Positions 50,186-64,000 of a stretch of 64,000 nucleotides of DNA are shown here, in pieces (positions within the stretch are counted from its first letter, which is position 1; every line of letters starts with the position of its first letter). The stretch comes from Dioscorea cayenensis subsp. rotundata (taxonomy: Eukaryota; Streptophyta; Magnoliopsida; Dioscoreales; Dioscoreaceae). The position numbers and the translations under genes are program-made. The notes beneath the pieces are model-generated. The model was not told where the DNA came from, did not search any database, and saw only the letters and a list, made by a program, of their open reading frames with translations. The DNA is taken from assembly GCF_009730915.1 (NCBI RefSeq), contig NC_052487.1, positions 3,807,928 through 3,871,927 on the forward strand. The letters are read 5' to 3'.

Positions 50186-51569
50186 TAAAGATCGGTGTGA
50201 TCGATGATATATGTAAAGCAAGACATGTTAGTTTTTATTTTACTTTCACTTGTAAAATAATCTGTCTCGAGTAATGCGGGAAATTGTAGTTTTACTAATT
50301 TAATATTGTGACTGATGAAATCGTTTGATATAAATATTATGGGAAAAATTACTTCGCCTATGTGCAAATTCAATTAGGCCTTTAGTATTCAAATTTTAGT
50401 ATTTGTAGTATTTTGTGAAAGGGGAAAAATTAACACATTTTAGTTCATATTAAAATGTCATTGAGACCAATATGAACTCATATTAATGCAAACTTGGGAT
50501 TTTTTTTAATTATATCAAAAATTGTTTTTCTTTAAAGTTTTATGATTTATTAATTATTTGCTAAAATCAAAATCTTCACCTTCCATTGGAAATGGAAGTG
50601 ATGATCACTAAAAATTAGCAATAGAAACCATGGTTTTCTTCTATTAAAACACATAAACCATGCTGTCATAAAAGCTATATTATTAAAACTCAAGCAATAG
50701 AAGTTTGGTTGTCTTAAATAAATTGTAGATTTTTTTTATAGGGTTTTCAGTCCCTTGCTTGTTGGACTCTCCCAAAATGTGTGGATAAAAAATTAAAGAA
50801 AAACATATTAACTAAAAAAATATTAAATATTTTTAAAATATAAAAATAAACAACAACAATAATTTTGAAAAGACGAATAACCTCTTTGTTTACTGATATT
50901 GAGGTTTTTATATAAAGCGTTTATATCCAGCTAAAGATATGAATTCGAACTTAGTTCACTATGTATTAAAAATAGTAACTCTATATCTTTGTATATTTTT
51001 TACACATAATTTTTTTTTAATAAATTTGACAAGTGCTTCCTCACAAGAAATTATCAATTATAGTGATGCACTAATTACGATAATTTACTGATCACTTAAA
51101 AATTTATCAACCCGAATAAATATTATATGATGTAGTTAAAGTTTTTCTATGGTTGTGTTTAGAAGGTTTTTAACAACTAAACCTCAAATGAGAGAAATGA
51201 AATTCTAAAAAAAAAAAATCTAATAAACAGTATTATTATAGTATTTTATAATATTCAATGACCCAAAGATTTTATCCTCGGTCTATTCACTACACTGTGT
51301 CAAGTTGACACGTGGTTTTTTCCAGTTAAAAAAAATAAATTAAAGAACTAACAAAAAAAAAAAAATCTTATAAAATTGCTTCATCTATCAACAACACGAG
51401 CCTAAACATCCGCCACGTGTCCATCAATCCTACCGCAAGACCATTCAAAGCCTTACATCCAACGGTTCAGCACACGCCAGCAATCCACAAAGCGCCAAAA
51501 CCCAAGACGGAAAACGCGATACGCGTTTCCATTTTGCCCGCGAAACAAAGCTTTTCTTTCCCTCTTCAT

Positions 51570-51602
<33 letters not shown>

Positions 51603-51640
51603 CTCTCTCTAAATCGATAGAGAGCTTCATCCAAGCTTCG
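50186..51640. other. bHLH-VTE1 intergenic region
   Basis: AT-rich with no exon seen. A dispersed-repeat fragment lies at about 51030-51118. The VTE1-proximal part has ACACGTGG (51309-51316) and CCACGTGT (51413-51420), both ACGTG G-box/ABRE-type cores. A (CT)n(AT)n compound microsatellite at about 51571-51610 is probably in the 5' UTR. Confidence 0.5.
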
Positions 51641-51659
51641 ATGCCGGAAAACCCTAGAT

Positions 51660-56820
<5,161 letters not shown>

Positions 56821-56997
56821 ATAATCTTTTGATTTTTTATGCTGTAATTGTAGATTGTTTTTCAAACCTTTCTTCCACCTCTCAGAGTTTGTTACAGTTA
56901 CGTAGAACATGACATCGAAAATTCATAATCCAGGAGCTTTTACTTATTACCCTTTCCCTTTCATAAAATTACATTTTTACAGCCTGGATTGGCATTG

Positions 56998-57003
56998 AAT
57001 AAA
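56998..57003 (+). terminator. Candidate VTE1 polyadenylation signal
   Basis: AATAAA 178 bp after the VTE1 stop, in an ordinary 3' UTR-like stretch. This is based on the motif and spacing only. Confidence 0.4.
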
Positions 57004-57996
57004 CATTCCCCTATGTTTGAGATATACTCAGTATGTGATATGTAAAGTAGTGGCTTGATATCCAACAAGATGTTATGCCACCTATGTGCTTTGATATGAC
57101 ATGACTGGCACAAATCTTACAAAGGTGAAAAATTCTTGTACTAAGTTCTTATAAAGGTATTCATCTTCTGTTTTGCTAAGTGGCGAGTGGCAGATGATCA
57201 TTAAACACAGCAACAAAAAGAGGAGAGCAAGCAGTGATCATCATGGCAGGAGCTAAGTGCACTGATACAGCCATGCTTGTCATCGGCACATGCAGGTCTC
57301 CTGTCTAATTGTTCACCTTCCTCTGCCTTTTGATTCTTTATTTTAAATCTATTCTTCTTTTCACTTCACTGTTGTGCAGAATGATTTCATCCTGCCTGGT
57401 AGCCCGATGTGCCTGCCTGGAAGCCAAGCAATCATACTGAATGTCATCCATGCTGTATCTGTTGCTAGAGACCGTAGCATCTTCATCATCTGGGTCTGCT
57501 TCTCAGTTCTAATACTTTTTTATTTGTTCCACTTTGTTTTGTCTTATTATTTTGATTCTGTGGATTTTTTTTCTAGTAATGCACTCACTGCAACTCAAGA
57601 GGACAAAAAAGGGATACATGCAAGCAGCTTAATACACTATTATTATTTGAATACTTGTAAGAAATGATTTGAGAGTTTCCTTTGCGGTGTGTTTAAAATT
57701 ATAAGATCATATCTTATAGTACTCATTGTTGTTCCAAACACTTAAAGATGACACAGGTTGTAAGAGAGCATGATCCTTGGGAAAGAGATGTTGAGATTTT
57801 TGATATGTACTAATATGAGGATGGTGGAGGACCTTCTACGCCAGGTGCCAGAGGTGCCAAAGTGGTGGACTTGTTTTAAAGGAGATTACTATAAGTAGGT
57901 GAAAACATGCTACAGTGCCTTTTTTGACACACGCCACTGTCACCTTCTTCTAACCTCAAGAGTTAAGGATTTGGTTGTTGTTGGTAAGGAGATGAT

Positions 57997-58290
57997 TGTT
58001 ATGCCCACAAGTGGGGGACCCACAACCCCAAAAAACCAGCCTATAGGGTAGGGGTAGCCCCAACCCTATGGCATGGTGGGGCAGGTACGCTTCACTCAAC
58101 GACACTTCACTCAGACCCCAGTCTGGTCAGAACCCTTCGTTGGTCAGCCCTTCACCCAACCCACACACAACACACACGGTGGGATCCACAACTCCACAGA
58201 CCGGCCTAGTAGGGTGGGGTTGCCCCCCACTTATAAGCACACATGGACTCCATCTCCTAGCCGATGTGGGACTAAAGGGGAATCATTACA
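57997..58290. repeat. Left LTR of the TRIM
   Basis: 294 bp, TG...CA, matching the right LTR across its full length with about four substitutions. Confidence 0.92.
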
Positions 58291-58479
58291 ATACCCCACC
58301 GATCAAGACTGACGCTCTCGTCAGTCCGGGTAACCTGGGCACCGGACTCTGGGGCCGGACTCTGGGACCCACCAGGGTTTTTCACCCGCTCCGCGCTTAA
58401 CCCGCTCCGCGAACCCGCCCAGACATGACGCGGACCCAGCCCCAACCGTGCCCCACACCGGCTCTCAATGAAAGCACCT

Positions 58480-58773
58480 TGTTATGCCCACAAGTGGGGG
58501 ACCCACAATCCCAAAAGACCGGCCTATAGGGTAGGGGTAGCCCCAACCCTATGGCATGGTGGGGCAGGTACGCTTCACTCAACGACACTTCACTCAGACC
58601 CCAGTCTGGTCAGAACCCTTCGTTGGTCAGCCCCTCACCCAACCCACACACAACACACACGGTGGGATCCACAACTCCACAGACCGGCCTAGTAGGGTGG
58701 GGTTGCCCCCCACTTATAAGCACACATGGACTCCATCTCCTAGCCGATGTGGGACTAAAGGGGAATCATTACA
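58480..58773. repeat. Right LTR of the TRIM
   Basis: 294 bp, same length and ends as the left LTR, followed by the target duplication ATGAT. Confidence 0.92.
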
Positions 58774-59181
58774 ATGATCAATTAGTTCTCTGTTTATGTT
58801 GTGAAGTACACAACTTAGATACAGACTGATTTTCCCTTTCAAACTTACTGTTGATCTGTGTTTTTCATGTGAGTAAAGTTCACCAAGGATGACTGCTTCA
58901 TGCCATAATTTCCTCTTGAAATCACTGTCATTAGTTGTTGTTTTTATTTTGTTTTGTTTTTTTTTCACAGGTTTACTGATGCACTGATGAGTTATAGTTA
59001 TTCATTGCTACTACTTGTTTACTATTTCGTATTCTTCAAAAACATCCATGCTTATACCTTCTTCATGTTTGTAGGTATACAAACACAGATTTGCATTAGG
59101 CCAACTGTCTATGATGTGGTAGCTCAAGACTACCAATTAGTTAATGTCATTGCTGCCCCAGAAGTGCAGATCGGTGAAAAT

Positions 59182-60524
59182 GATGCCACCTCATCTTTTA
59201 TTAATGGAATTCCTTTCTGTTTTTCTGTCTTTCTTTACAGTTGATTTGGAGGCTTTAATTTGATAGATAACTTCCTTATGGCAATATCTAATTCCACCAA
59301 ATAAATAAATAAATAATAACCGGAGTATTTAGGCGTCTAAAAACATTTGGAGCAATGAATTATCTAAGATTAATTTTGTTTCTGAGCTGACTGAAATTTT
59401 TCTTGATGCTTGGGATAAAGGTCATATGTCATTTACTGCAATTTTTCTACTTTGTTTTTTGTTTTTTTAGACATAACGAATTGAACAATCAGCAGTTATG
59501 CTAAGATTGGCTTTGTGAACTAGCAAAACTTGCAGGGCATAAAAAGAAGTCAAGTGGCAACACCACCCTTGCAGGAATGGTGCAACTATAACTCTTGATT
59601 CTCTTATCTTCATTCTCAGGTAATTTGACTAATTTATTGTTGGATTGGATAATGGCTATGTGCAACTATTCGCTTTCCTTTTGAAGCATTATTAATGTAC
59701 TTTCTAGCATGCCTATACCTATGTTGGAGTGCTTGCTTTTGGCATTTTCAGTCTTTGTATGAAACTCCCCCCACCTTCAAATTGTAGCACGTATTTACTC
59801 AAAAATGTAGCACGTAAAAGAGTTTTTAAAAATGTTACTAACCTCTGTGTCATTGTGTGCCAAAAAAAGGGATATTGTCGATGGAGTTTGACTGTTTTAA
59901 GTATTTATTAGATTTTTTTTTTCTCAAGAGTTCTAAAGATGATAATTTGGTGAGTTTATGATTAAATCAAGATCTTTTATTTTATTTATTTAAAAAAATG
60001 GATAAACCACTTTAAATTAAAGAAAGATAAATTGAAACAACAATCTTTCCCCCAATCCGGGTGAAGAAACAAAAAGTGACAGACCACTAGATGTGGTACC
60101 TCAACTCAAAATCAAAACAATAAAACACTACAACAGACAACAAGAGGAACAACAGGATTCCTTAGACCACAACAATGAAAAACCCTATCCCCGACAGTAG
60201 ATTGAGCCTTCTCAGCCACTGGAACTTCAGCACCGTCCTCTACACGACTACCCAAACACTCCAGACTCCGACACACAGTCGCCATAGAGTCCGTAATCTT
60301 CTTTTTGGCCCCATCTGCACAAGTTTAAAACCATGACAGAAGCAAACGATCAATTTTGATAATAAGTACATGCATAGTCACAACAACATTGAAAATAAGA
60401 TCTTTTATTAGTTTAATAAAGTCGTGGGGTGTGTATTTTATTTAAAAAAAAAAAAAAATCAAAATCCGACTCTAGCCGAATAAAAATGTGATAAAATTGA
60501 ATTTGTTTTGAGTTATATGGCAGC
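59182..60524. other. Intergenic / decayed pseudogene tail
   Basis: No intact exon was seen. A stop-free stretch on the minus strand at about 60150-60330 reads DGAKKKITDSMATVCRSLEC and on for roughly 60 residues; its family is not recognised and it may be a transposon remnant. The rest is AT-rich. Confidence 0.4.
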
Positions 60525-61143
60525 TAGACTTGTTCATGGGCGGGTTCGGACTGAGCTTTATCCATAATTACTAAAATTCAAACTTATCCAAGTCCGGCCC
60601 GAAAATCTAGGCTTTAACCTTTGTCAGAATCTGTCCAAATTTAATGATCTCTACCCAAGGCCCGCCTAAATCTGCCCAAATAAGTTTTTCATCAAATAAT
60701 ATATAAGTTATAAAAAAAATTTAGCAATAATATTAATATGTGAACATGACTAAACATTATTCTACAAAAACACTTAGAAATTAAAATACCAAATGCAAAT
60801 ATTTATACAATTGCAACAACTAAAATTCAAACTATTATAATCAATGATAAACAATAAATATGTATTATATAAGTATATACAAAACTAATTAATAAATAAT
60901 TAATGAAATTCTAACCATTATATATATAAGTATATATAAAATTAATTAATAAATATATTTTATAATTTGGGCCAGGTTGGGTAGGGTTTATAACAATGAA
61001 AACCAAAACCGGCCCATTTTTAAAATGAGCTTCTTTTTTTATCCAAAGCCCGGACATCGGGCTTTATATATTTATTCAAGCCCTCTCATTTTTCTGGCGG
61101 GCCTTCGGGCTTGGGCGGGTAGCCTAGTCCTTGGACAGGTCTA
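60525..61143. mobile_element. hAT-type MITE with GGGCGGG/GGCCCG motifs, perfect 8-bp TSD
   Basis: The ends TAGACTTGTTCATGGGCGGG and TAGACCTGTCCAAGGAC (reverse complement of the right end) form an imperfect inverted repeat. The flanks are identical octamers ATGGCAGC (60517-60524 and 61144-61151). GGGCGGGT, GGCCCG and CCAAGCCCG type motifs occupy both ends; the core is AT-rich. It lies between the two nicotinamidase-like copies. Confidence 0.88.
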
Positions 61144-61514
61144 ATGGCAGCATTCCAAAAAAAATTGTAAAATTATTTTTGTATAATGATTTTTTTAAAA
61201 AAGGTACAATTTAACGAAAAAATAAAAGACTATCTACTAAATAAATATAGACAACCATATTTTTTATTTTTATTTTTTAAAGTTAGTTTTCATTTTTTTA
61301 CTGTCTCTTCTTCGTGCTTCAGATAATGTCTTGTAATGGGAATGACTATAATAAAATAAAACTTAACTAATTATTAATTAGTTTTTAGCCATGTCAAACT
61401 CCTCTGCTACTTTTTAAAAACCTCAATAGAGTGCCTCGAGATTTGTATTTTATCCATTCCTAATCCAAACGCACCTTTGAAGCAGGGGCGGTGGTAAAGG
61501 AAAGCAATCCCCAA

Positions 61515-61858
61515 ATGGCAGCTGCGAAGTGCAGCGAAACAGCGATGCTCGTCATAGACATGCAGGTCTTTCTCTCTCTTTATTTTCCATTTATCATAAT
61601 TTTCTTTATAATAATTAGTAAAAAAAAAAAATGGAATTTATGAATTCATACCCTTTTCATCCAATTTCTATTCTTTTGGGTAATTTCATATTATTATCTA
61701 TTGCCTTTTTGTTTTCAATTATTAAAGTTAAAATTTTTTGATAGAATGATTTCATACTGCCCGGTGGTCCGATGCACGTCGCCGGAGGCCAAACCGTCGT
61801 CCCATCCGTCATCCGCGCCGTCTCCTTTGCCAGGCAGCGGGGTATTTTCGTCATTTGG
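61515..61858 (+). CDS. Isochorismatase/nicotinamidase-like gene, first two exons only
   Basis: Exon 1 (61515-61565, 17 codons) and exon 2 (61745-61858, 38 codons) join in phase 0 and encode MAAAKCSETAMLVIDMQ then NDFILPGGPMHVAGGQTVVP through RQRGIFVIW, closely matching plant isochorismatase-hydrolase proteins annotated as probable inactive nicotinamidases (At3g16190 type). The Asp of VIDMQ, part of the family's Asp-Lys-Cys triad, is intact, unlike in the upstream pseudogene copy. Exon positions and junctions are the same in both copies, so they are a tandem duplication. The later exons were not found before 63143; a weak acceptor (GCAG) with GTTGTGAACGGG at 63083 only loosely resembles the expected third exon. 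A retrotransposon LTR begins at 63144, so the gene either continues beyond the window across that insertion or is truncated. Confidence 0.75.
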
Positions 61859-63143
61859 GTACCTTCATCATTTCACTCATTTGATTCAGCTTTATTTATT
61901 TATTTATATTTTTAATTTAAATTGCATGAGTACCACACCATCATCATCATTATTTTTAAGCCTCAGTAAACAATACAAGTGGGTCATTGTTCATTTTGGC
62001 CATGTTCGTTTTAATTCTTTTGGATAATATGTACTCATTGATAATGTGCCATGGGCTTGACCGAGTTCATCTCCCCTGATTCTGAAATCAGGGAATATAC
62101 TGGTTTCAGCCTATTATATTTTGACACGTGTCCCATGTGATGTTATTATATTTTTTCTATTGTGATTAGCAGGTTTTAATAGGCTGGAACAGGGTATTCC
62201 CTGGTTCCAGAACCAGGGGAGATGAGTTCGGCTTAACCCATGCCACATCAATTCAAATTGTTTATTAAATTGATAATTGTTAAAATAAACAAATGTCTTC
62301 CAATTACTCTAGTGGCTATTGGCTAATAGTTTTAAAATTATATATTATACTCCCATCGGTACTTTTTACTTGTTTCATTTTAGAGATTTTCTTTATTTTT
62401 TTATTTGTTTATATAGAAAATTTATAAAGCATTAAATATTGTTTTTTCAAATTTATTCTTTTATTTAATGTATTTCTACCGTTTGTAATAAATCATATTC
62501 AACTATATATTTATTAAATCATATTTTAAATAAGGGTAATTTTGAAAAATTCATATATATTTTTTTTATAAATTTTAGAATATCAAATGGACAAGTAAAA
62601 AGTACCGGAGGAAGTATATATACTAAACATTATCTATGGACATCTACGGATGATGAAAAGTAAGAGACAAAGATTGGAAGGGACGAATAGGGTTAGGATT
62701 TAGAGAGAGCGGAGGGGAAGAAATGGGGAGGGGAGAGAGAATCGATAGACCATGAGGTGTTGGCAAATTCGAAATCAAGTGGACGTCACATGATAACGTG
62801 TCCTTGTATATATATATGATAATGTGGACAATTCACCATGACTCACATGCCCACTAAATACTCAACTATATTTTAGAAGGGAGTCGAACCCTTGGCCTAT
62901 CGCATAGAACATAAATTCACAGTTTTAAATATATTCAAGACAATGTATATTTGAAAAACAAAAAATTTCATTTTGGTTATGGGGTTTAAAAGCTTTGTTC
63001 AATTAGGACCAAAACTACTCACTTTTTTTTTCCTATATGTTCAAGTTATTATTCATGTACTGATGAGAAAAAAGATAATGCAGGTTGTGAACGGGAACAA
63101 ATTAATTAATTGCATTGCTATGAATACATAAAGATGTCCTTTG
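61859..63143. other. Intron or 3' flank of the nicotinamidase-like copy; MITE inside
   Basis: No further exon could be confirmed. It contains the inverted-repeat element at 62044-62248 and a GGGTTCGACTCCC-like pol III B-box string on the minus strand near 62880. The rest is AT-rich. Confidence 0.4.
62044..62248. mobile_element. 205-bp inverted-repeat MITE
   Basis: The left end ATGTGCCATGGGCTTGACCG...CATCTCCCCTG and the reverse complement of the right end ATGTGGCATGGGTTAAGCCG...CATCTCCCCTG pair over about 35 bp with few mismatches. The pairing continues inward (AATCAGGGAATA / AACCAGGGAATA; TTTCAGCCTATTA / TTCCAGCCTATTA), so the transcript could fold into a near-complete hairpin. No direct target duplication is obvious. 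Confidence 0.75.
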
Positions 63144-64000
63144 TGTTAGTTCCGGCGATGTGGTTTGTGGTTTAGTGAACACTCACAACACTCAAAGAAA
63201 AACTCACACAAACCAAGCAAGAAGGAGACACACAAGATTGGTAACCCAGTTCGGCTTCCTCTCGCCTACGTCTGGGGGGCCAAGCCCGGAGAAAAACAAT
63301 CTACTAAAAGAGGTGAAAATACATGAGTACAAAACACTTGTCACTCACTCACTCAACAATAATGAACACTACCCTCTCTAGATTGTCTGGTGCTCACACA
63401 CTCTCCTCAAAGAGTTCCCTAAGAGTCACACCTTACAATCTACGAGCAAGGTAGCTTATATAGACGCCTCAACGTCCCAAATATAGCACATACCTCTTTT
63501 AGAATCTCCGCGGCTACTAATTTCAAAACCTGCCGAAATTAGCTGTTGCAACTCCTGTTGTAACATGAATTGCAACATGGCCCGATCACGACTTGATCGA
63601 GTTCAGGTTACGTTGCGGACGACCTCAAAACCCATCAACCTCCCTGGTCATGCTTAGTCCGAGTCGATGCGACCAAATCTCCCGATCCCATCGCCGGCAA
63701 CTAGCCTACCTCCTCGACTCCTCATCACGCAGTCCCCTCGCAAGGGGCGCACGTCCTTGTGCGTCTTCACGAAACTTGCCAAACTTAGTCTTCAATCCAC
63801 CTAAATTTGGTCTTCAAAGATTCTCCAAACTTGATCTTCAATTCACCCAAGTTTGGTCCTCAAATCTTGCCGTTAATAGACTTCAATGATTCTCATCAAG
63901 GATTCTTCAAATCATATCTTCATTCACACCATGAATAGATCTTTCTTTAATTAAGCTCCACCATATTTAGTCTTTCAAATCACCTAAATATGGTCTTGAT
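63144..64000 (-). mobile_element. Partial LTR of a minus-oriented retrotransposon, runs off window
   Basis: On the minus strand the sequence reads as a plant LTR. It has a TATATAAG box (near 63450), transcribed-region-like sequence with GGAACTCTTTGAGGAGAGTG and CTCCGGGCTTGG, and ends CCGGAACTAACA at 63144 (TG...CA rule satisfied at this end). Upstream, towards 64000, are diverged ~30-bp repeats of the form AAATTTGGT/CAAACTTG..CTTCAA. No primer site lies beyond 63144, so this is the outer edge of a 3' LTR or a solo LTR. Superfamily assignment (Copia-like) is a guess. Confidence 0.6.

Larger units (their letters stand above)
57997..58773. mobile_element. TRIM retrotransposon (intact LTRs, 5-bp TSD)
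   Basis: Two 294-bp direct repeats (57997-58290 and 58480-58773) start TGTTATGCCC and end ATCATTACA, so each has TG...CA ends. They are separated by only 189 bp of GC-rich non-coding sequence and flanked by identical ATGAT (57992-57996 and 58774-58778). By eye the LTRs differ at about four positions, indicating a fairly recent insertion. Near each LTR end is CCGATGTGGGACTA, a type of motif seen in plant TRIM LTRs. No standard Met primer site follows the left LTR. Coding frames here are only repeat read-through. It inserted 13 bp into an intron of the nicotinamidase-like pseudogene. Confidence 0.92.
57243..59181 (+). pseudogene. Isochorismatase/nicotinamidase-like pseudogene
   Basis: Four exon remnants match the plant isochorismatase-hydrolase family (Arabidopsis At3g16190-like): 57243-57295, 57380-57493, 57757-57983 and 59075-59181. 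They read AKCTDTAMLVI, NDFILPGSPMCLPGSQAIIL, VREHDPWERDVEIF and GIQTQICIRPTVYDVVAQDY, so the nucleophile Cys region (CIR) is still visible. Damage: an extra base in exon 1 disrupts the codons for the catalytic Asp (GGCACATGCAG where the sister copy has GACATGCAG), TAA at 57811-57813 in exon 3, and further stops and frame shifts before SAFFDTR. A TRIM retrotransposon sits in the following intron. The conserved 3' end was not found. The intact-looking paralogue starts 4.3 kb downstream. Confidence 0.85.

Noticed and set aside
58068..58829. Open frames of 73-110 residues repeated twice
   Set aside because: They are read-through of the TRIM LTRs, present once per LTR, and not a coding duplication.
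62870..62945. tRNA-like GGGTTCGACTCCC on the minus strand
   Set aside because: Only the B-box resembles a tRNA; no paired stems were found around it.

Overview
This is a plant nuclear genome window. Genes carry canonical GT-AG introns, and intergenic DNA is very AT-rich, full of (TA)n microsatellites and small transposons. The genes present (Aux/IAA, tocopherol cyclase, EMC1, eIF2alpha, plant bHLH) are land-plant genes. Their moderate-to-low GC and loose spacing suggest a non-grass monocot or similar angiosperm; a yam-like (Dioscorea) source is only a guess. No bacterial, CRISPR, rRNA or convincing tRNA feature was seen.

Layout. 1-9.9 kb: gene-free repeats, including three hAT-type elements (2879-4031, 4335-4993, 6118-6760) and a GC-rich minisatellite near 5.25-5.64 kb. 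9969-11924 (-): a complete five-exon Aux/IAA auxin repressor. 12-20.4 kb: gene-poor, with a hAT MITE (12567-13127), a nested inverted-repeat element (14014-14498) and two promoter-like blocks with no recognised gene. 20493-27700 (-): a complete twelve-exon EMC1. 28989-33909 (+): a complete six-exon eIF2alpha, divergent from EMC1, with a Mutator-type MITE in its long fourth intron. 34891-35229 (+): a possible small membrane protein. 35-45.5 kb: transposons, namely a hAT MITE with ACCGGT-rich ends, a heavily deleted Ty3/gypsy element, a decayed hAT transposase and another hAT MITE. 45939-50007 (+): an eight-exon non-canonical bHLH gene. 51660-56820 (+): a complete ten-exon tocopherol cyclase (VTE1). 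57243-59181 (+): an isochorismatase/nicotinamidase-like pseudogene carrying a nearly intact TRIM retrotransposon. 61515-61858 (+): the first two exons of a second, intact-looking copy, with an LTR of a minus-oriented retrotransposon downstream running off the window.

The genes do not form one pathway: they cover auxin signalling, ER membrane-protein insertion, translation initiation and its stress control, transcription, and vitamin E synthesis. For the five main genes, exon joins were followed by hand: each keeps one open frame from ATG to stop, giving 294, 983, 346, 298 and 466 residues. No new multi-gene system was found. The most distinctive content is a set of non-autonomous hAT-type elements with 8-bp target duplications and short-motif arrays at their ends, plus a complete TRIM next to a splice donor.
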